In this document: positions 60,805 through 64,000 of the stretch, piece by piece
Layout: each line of letters begins with the position of its first letter
Numbering within the stretch: the stretch's first letter is position 1
Assembly: GCA_965197455.1 (NCBI GenBank)
Contig: OZ240208.1
Location: forward strand, 2,542,001 to 2,606,000
Length of the DNA: 64,000 bases
From: JAGWBD01 sp965197455
Lineage (GTDB): Bacteria; Chloroflexota; Anaerolineae; Aggregatilineales; Phototrophicaceae
Direction of reading: 5' to 3'
Made by a program: the position numbers and the translations under genes
The notes under the pieces: generated by a model
Told to the model about the DNA's origin: nothing
The model's database searches: none
The model's input: only the letters and a program-made list of their open reading frames with translations

Positions 60805-61712
60805 CGCGACTGGCGCTGCTGGCCGACATCCACGGCAACCTGCCCGCGCTGGAGGCCGTCATCGCGGACATGGCGGGCGAGCAGCTCGACCAGGTCATCG
60901 TCGCCGGCGACCTGATCAACATCGGCCCCTTTTCTCGCCAGGTGCTGGAGACGGTCTTCGAGCGCGGCTGGGTCGCCATCCGCGGCAACCATGAAGTGAA
61001 TTTACTGGAGCGCGCGGCTTCCCTTCAAGCAGAAGGGGAAGACCGCAAGGCCCGGTGCATGCTGACGCTGACAGCAGAACAACTGGGTGACGCCTGGCTG
61101 GCGCGCATCGCCGTCATGCCCGACGAGCTGACCCTGCGCTTTGCCGATGCACCACCGCTGCGCGTGTTGCATGGCGCGCCTGGCGATCCCTTCAACGCTG
61201 TGACGCGTCTCACGGATGAGCCCGGGGCGCGCGAGCTACTGGCCGGCGTCGGCGAACGCAGCGTCATCTGCGGCCACTACCATCTGCCCTTCGAGCGACA
61301 GTTGGCAGACTGGCAAATTATCAATCCCGGCTCGGCCGGGGCGCCGAAGGACGGCCTGCGCGCTGCCAGCTACGCAATCCTGGAGGGGGACGCGTCGGGC
61401 TGGCGCGTCGAGCATCGGCGCGTGCCGGTAGAGTTTGCGCCAATCTTCGCGGAGTTCGAGCGACAGGATTTCGTTGGCCGCTGCGGCGTGACCGGCCTGC
61501 TGCTCGTCGAGCAGTTTCGCCAGTCGCGCCCGTTGATACCGGCCTTCCGGCACTGGCAGCGCGAGCACTACCCGGAAACGGCGTGGAGCATGAAGCAGGC
61601 CGAAGCATTCCTCGCCAGCGGCCAGCTGTGGCACTACCTCTCGCCCAGGTACCGCTTCAACCGCCATTTGCTGGAGGTCACCCCGATTGACCCTCCTGTA
61701 GCGGACTGCTAG
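60801..61712 (+). CDS. Calcineurin-like metallophosphoesterase (paralogue of 10421 gene)
   Basis: 303 residues, starting TRLALLADIHGNLPALEAV as in the 10421 copy. Here motifs are canonical: DIHGN, GDLIN, GNHEVNLLE and GHYHLPF, with NPGSAG after. The C-terminal 90 residues (VEFAPIFAEFERQDFVGRCGVTGLLLVEQF) are shared with the paralogue and distinguish this pair from the 51977 gene. Coupled to the glycosyltransferase by an ATGA overlap. The tRNA-Leu promoter lies inside its last codons. Confidence 0.88.
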   Translation: MTRLALLADIHGNLPALEAVIADMAGEQLDQVIVAGDLINIGPFSRQVLETVFERGWVAIRGNHEVNLLERAASLQAEGEDRKARCMLTLTAEQLGDAWLARIAVMPDELTLRFADAPPLRVLHGAPGDPFNAVTRLTDEPGARELLAGVGERSVICGHYHLPFERQLADWQIINPGSAGAPKDGLRAASYAILEGDASGWRVEHRRVPVEFAPIFAEFERQDFVGRCGVTGLLLVEQFRQSRPLIPAFRHWQREHYPETAWSMKQAEAFLASGQLWHYLSPRYRFNRHLLEVTPIDPPVADC

Positions 61713-61715
61713 ACT
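61687..61715 (+). promoter_or_regulatory. Promoter of tRNA-Leu
   Basis: TTGACC (61687-61692), exactly 17 bases, TAGACT (61710-61715). Transcription would begin at about 61722, right at the mature 5' end (61723). The promoter overlaps the end of the phosphoesterase gene (stop at 61710-61712). Confidence 0.7.
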
Positions 61716-61722
61716 GAATCGC

Positions 61723-61805
61723 GGGGTTGTGATGGAATGGCAGACATGGGTGACTTAAAATCTCCTGCCTTAACCGGCGTGCGGGTTCGAATCCCGCCAA
61801 CCCCA
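61723..61805 (+). tRNA. tRNA-Leu (TAA)
   Basis: Acceptor strands GGGGTTG (61723-61729) and CAACCCC (61798-61804), discriminator A61805, anticodon loop CTTAAAA, T arm GGGTTCGAATCCC, and a long variable arm (GCC/GGC stem) typical of class II tRNALeu. The anticodon stem contains one T-T mismatch (GGTGA against TCTCC). CCA is not encoded. Confidence 0.92.
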
Positions 61806-61816
61806 AGCGCAAGCCG

Positions 61817-61840
61817 GCGCCCCCGGCCATGCCCGGGCGC
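61817..61840 (+). terminator. GC hairpin after tRNA-Leu
   Basis: GCGCCC (61817-61822) pairs with GGGCGC (61835-61840) around a 12-base loop, 11 bases after the tRNA. There is no T run, so it may be a processing or Rho-type pause site rather than an intrinsic terminator. Confidence 0.3.
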
Positions 61841-61881
61841 TGCCGCAAAAACTGGTTGACGAAGAACAAGGGTCCTCGACT

Positions 61882-62955
61882 GTGCGCCTTGGCATCATTG
61901 GTCTGCCCAACAGCGGCAAGACCACCATCTTCAACGCCCTGACCGGCCAGAACATCGAGACGGCCGCCGCTGCCGGTCGTTTCGAAGTGCACACGGCCGT
62001 CGTGCGCGTGCCGGACGAGCGCGTGACGCAGCTCAGCGCGTGTTACCAGCCGCGCAAGACCACCTACATCCAGGTGACCTACAGCGACATCGCCGGACTC
62101 GACAAGGGGGTGGGCGCGGGCGGCATCCAGGGACGCTTCCGCCAGGAGCTGGAGCAGGTGGACGGCTTCGTGCAGGTGCTGCGCAACTTCGTTGATGACA
62201 AGGTGCCGCACCCTTACGACACAATTGATCCCGTGCGCGACATTGAGCTGCTGGAAGGCGAGTTGCTGCTCAACGACCTGGTGGCGCTGGAGACGCGGCT
62301 GGAGCGCATCGAGAACGAGATTCGCAACAAGGGCCGGCGCGTGCTCAAGGCGGTGCGCGACGAGGGCGAGCTGCTGGCCAGCATGCAGCAGGAGCTGGAA
62401 GCCGGGCGGCCGCTGCGCGCCTGTGCGCTGACGCCCGCGCAGCACAAGGTCCTGCGTGGCTACAGCTTCCTGACGCTAAAGCCGACGCTGATCGTGCTCA
62501 ACCAGGACGAGGCCGGGCAGGACTGGGCGCTGCCGGCAAGCGGGGCGGGGACGCTGGTCACCGGGCTGCAGGGACTGATCGAGGCCGAGATTGCGCGTCT
62601 CGAGCCGGAGGACGCCGCGCTCTTCATGGAGGAATTCGGCATTCATGAGCGGGGCGCCGACAAGGTCATCCGTCTCTCCTTCCAGCTGCTCGACCTGCGC
62701 TCCTTCTTCACCATCAACGGGGATGAAGTGCGCGCGTGGAGCATTCCGGCCGGCGCCTGCGCGCCCGAGGCCGCCGGCACGGTGCACTCCGACATGCAGA
62801 AAGGCTTCATCCGCGCCGAAGTGATGCGCTGTGCCGATCTGCTGGCGGTGGAAGGGCGCGAGGCCGCGCTGCGCAGCGCCGGCAAGCTGCGCCTGGAAGG
62901 GCGCGACTACGAAGTGCAGGACGGCGACGTGTTGCGCATCCGCTTCAATGTGTAG
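61882..62955 (+). CDS. ychF: YchF/OLA1-family ATPase
   Basis: 357 residues. G1 is GLPNSGKTTIFNALTG at residues 6-21; G3 lies in YSDIAGLDKGVGAGGIQG; the G4 position is LNQDE, where YchF has NxxE in place of NKxD and prefers ATP over GTP. A coiled-coil insertion (LETRLERIENEIRNKGRRVLKAV) and a C-terminal TGS domain (FFTINGDEVRAWSIPAG ... VQDGDVLRIRFNV) complete the family. It binds ribosomes and affects stress translation in characterised bacteria. The GTG start has AAGGG ten bases upstream. Confidence 0.93.
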   Translation: MRLGIIGLPNSGKTTIFNALTGQNIETAAAAGRFEVHTAVVRVPDERVTQLSACYQPRKTTYIQVTYSDIAGLDKGVGAGGIQGRFRQELEQVDGFVQVLRNFVDDKVPHPYDTIDPVRDIELLEGELLLNDLVALETRLERIENEIRNKGRRVLKAVRDEGELLASMQQELEAGRPLRACALTPAQHKVLRGYSFLTLKPTLIVLNQDEAGQDWALPASGAGTLVTGLQGLIEAEIARLEPEDAALFMEEFGIHERGADKVIRLSFQLLDLRSFFTINGDEVRAWSIPAGACAPEAAGTVHSDMQKGFIRAEVMRCADLLAVEGREAALRSAGKLRLEGRDYEVQDGDVLRIRFNV

Positions 62956-62976
62956 GACAGCTGTCGTCGAAGCAGC

Positions 62977-64000
62977 ATGCCCCACCTGCTGGTAGCCTCC
63001 GGCATCGTCCAGCCCGAGGCGGGCGGCCCGGCCACCTGGCTGCAGGGGATTCTGCCTGCGTTGCGGGAGCGTGGCTGGGAAGTGCAAGTCATCAGCTACA
63101 GCGATGCGGCGCCGACGGAAGAACCCTGGCCGTTACGACGCATCTCACGGCGTGCCTTGCCATTGCGCATGATTAACTACGCGGCTGCGGCCCTGCCACT
63201 GCTAAATGATACGGACGTCACGCTGTTGACGACCCTGGGTCTGCCGCTGGCAAGCAGTGTGGCGCCGCGCGTCTATCGCATCGTCGGCGACCAGGCCTGG
63301 GAGCGCAGCATCCGCCGGGGCTGGATCCCGCCCGATGAAGACATCGATCGCTTTCAGCAGCGCCGGTACGGTGGACTGGCTGACGTGCAGAAATACCTGC
63401 GTTCAAGAGAGCTGCGCAATGCCGAACGCGTCATCGTCCCTGGTGACTGGCTGCGGAACCTGGTTATTAACTGGGATGTGGCGCCGGCGCGCATCCAGGT
63501 CATCCACAACGCGCTGCCGCCGCTGGCTGAGCCGGCTGCCAGGGACCAGGCTGATGCGCGCGCACAGTTGGGTCTGAATGCCGGGCCGCTGCTGCTCACC
63601 GCCGCCCGCCTGAATCCCTGGAAGGGCGTTGACCGGCTGCTGCGGGCGCTGACGCAGGCGCCGCAATTCCAGCTGATAGTGGCCGGCGACGGCCCGCAAC
63701 TGGCAGCGCTGCAGCGTCAGGCTGCGCAGCTGCAACTGGAACCGCGCGTGCGCTTCATGGGGCAGATCCCGCGCCCGCAACTGGCGCTGTACATGCAGGC
63801 GGCAGACTGGTTCGTGCTGTATTCTGGCTACGAGGGGCTTTCACATTCGCTGCTGGAGAGCCTGCGCGCCGGCACGCCGGTCATCGCCAGCGACAAGTGC
63901 GGCAATCCTGAAGTGGTCAGGCACGAGCACAATGGCCTGCTGGTGCCCTGGCCGGACGATGAGGCGCTGGCCGTCGCGCTGCAGCAGGCGCTGCAGCCGG
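62977..64000 (+). CDS. Family 4 glycosyltransferase (3' end outside window)
   Basis: 341 codons are visible, open to the last base. The N-terminus PHLLVASGIVQPEAGGPATWLQGILPAL has the acceptor-side glycine-rich loop of GT4 enzymes. The C-terminal domain shows LLTAARLNPWKGVDRLLRAL, VAGDGPQLAALQ, RVRFMGQIP, SGYEGLSHSLLESLRAGTPVIASDKCGNPEVVR (the E-x7-E motif region), and NGLLVPWPD. Only the last helix or so should be missing. It transfers sugar from an NDP- or GDP-donor, commonly in polysaccharide or glycolipid synthesis. ATG 62977 lies 21 bases after ychF. Confidence 0.92.
   Translation, partial: MPHLLVASGIVQPEAGGPATWLQGILPALRERGWEVQVISYSDAAPTEEPWPLRRISRRALPLRMINYAAAALPLLNDTDVTLLTTLGLPLASSVAPRVYRIVGDQAWERSIRRGWIPPDEDIDRFQQRRYGGLADVQKYLRSRELRNAERVIVPGDWLRNLVINWDVAPARIQVIHNALPPLAEPAARDQADARAQLGLNAGPLLLTAARLNPWKGVDRLLRALTQAPQFQLIVAGDGPQLAALQRQAAQLQLEPRVRFMGQIPRPQLALYMQAADWFVLYSGYEGLSHSLLESLRAGTPVIASDKCGNPEVVRHEHNGLLVPWPDDEALAVALQQALQP

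Noticed and set aside
61723..61805. selC (tRNA-Sec) as partner for the proposed selenoprotein
   Set aside because: Anticodon is TAA and the structure is an ordinary class II tRNA-Leu; no tRNA with TCA anticodon was found in the window.

Overview
The window is GC-rich, gene-dense chromosomal DNA. It has a complete rRNA locus, single-copy housekeeping genes (xseA/xseB, murJ, tsaD, fabI, ychF, tag) and many short catabolic or transport operons. No phage, insertion sequence or CRISPR array was seen. The 16S sequence and the mix of families (a BCD/PucC-type transporter, DUF3048, an M6-like secreted protein with a PDZ, nucleoside-type ABC permeases) fit a Chloroflexota bacterium of the Anaerolineae/Caldilineae kind. 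That placement is inference; a 16S database search would settle it.

Layout. 1-5770: end of a membrane-anchored protein, then 16S, tRNA-Ile, tRNA-Ala, 23S and 5S. An intrinsic terminator and a second promoter-like sequence sit between tRNA-Ala and 23S. 5.8-15.2 kb: EamA exporter, small P-loop kinase, then a rightward catabolic run (DtxR-like regulator, hydantoinase A, phosphoesterase, HpcH aldolase, deazaflavin-type reductase, hydantoinase B, beta-keto acid cleavage enzyme). 15.2-24.2 kb: TIR-HTH protein, degenerate M6-like secreted protein, DUF3048 protein, thiamine pyrophosphokinase with a DUF402 protein, a BCD-family transporter, and a sugar-related pair (GH5-like, DUF4380) behind a remnant of an ABC permease. 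24.4-34.5 kb: fabI, bioY, xseAB, murJ, a 2-hydroxyacid dehydrogenase, an ArsA/GET3 ATPase, a DUF1932 dehydrogenase, tag and a double SRPBCC protein. 34.6-39.7 kb: nucleoside-type ABC transporter (ATPase and two permeases) without a visible binding protein.

39.7-44.0 kb (leftward): an operon whose junctions are all 4-base ATGA overlaps, glycosyltransferase 39 - MerB-like lyase - winged-helix protein - tsaD. The MerB-like gene has an in-frame TGA exactly where MerB has catalytic Cys159. A bacterial-SECIS-like hairpin follows, and the frame continues through a recognisable C-terminus to the overlap with the next gene. I read it as a selenocysteine-containing organomercurial-lyase homologue; this is the most notable item in the window.

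44.0-51.4 kb: sugar dehydrogenase, lipoprotein, two tandem membrane FtsH-like AAA proteins (one with an intact HEAAH zinc site, one with it replaced) and a CoxE-like VWA protein. 51.4-64.0 kb: lipoprotein, phosphoesterase plus second DtxR-like regulator, C39-like peptidase with TPR-like repeats, two RDD proteins, a FAD oxidoreductase facing an aldolase/PfkB kinase/PhyH operon, a family-2 glycosyltransferase with a third phosphoesterase, tRNA-Leu, YchF, and a family-4 glycosyltransferase cut by the window edge.

Two patterns recur. Promoters mostly show a good -10 hexamer (often TATACT) 20-80 bases before the start with no clear -35. Several families occur as paralogues in which one or both copies lost catalytic or metal-binding residues.
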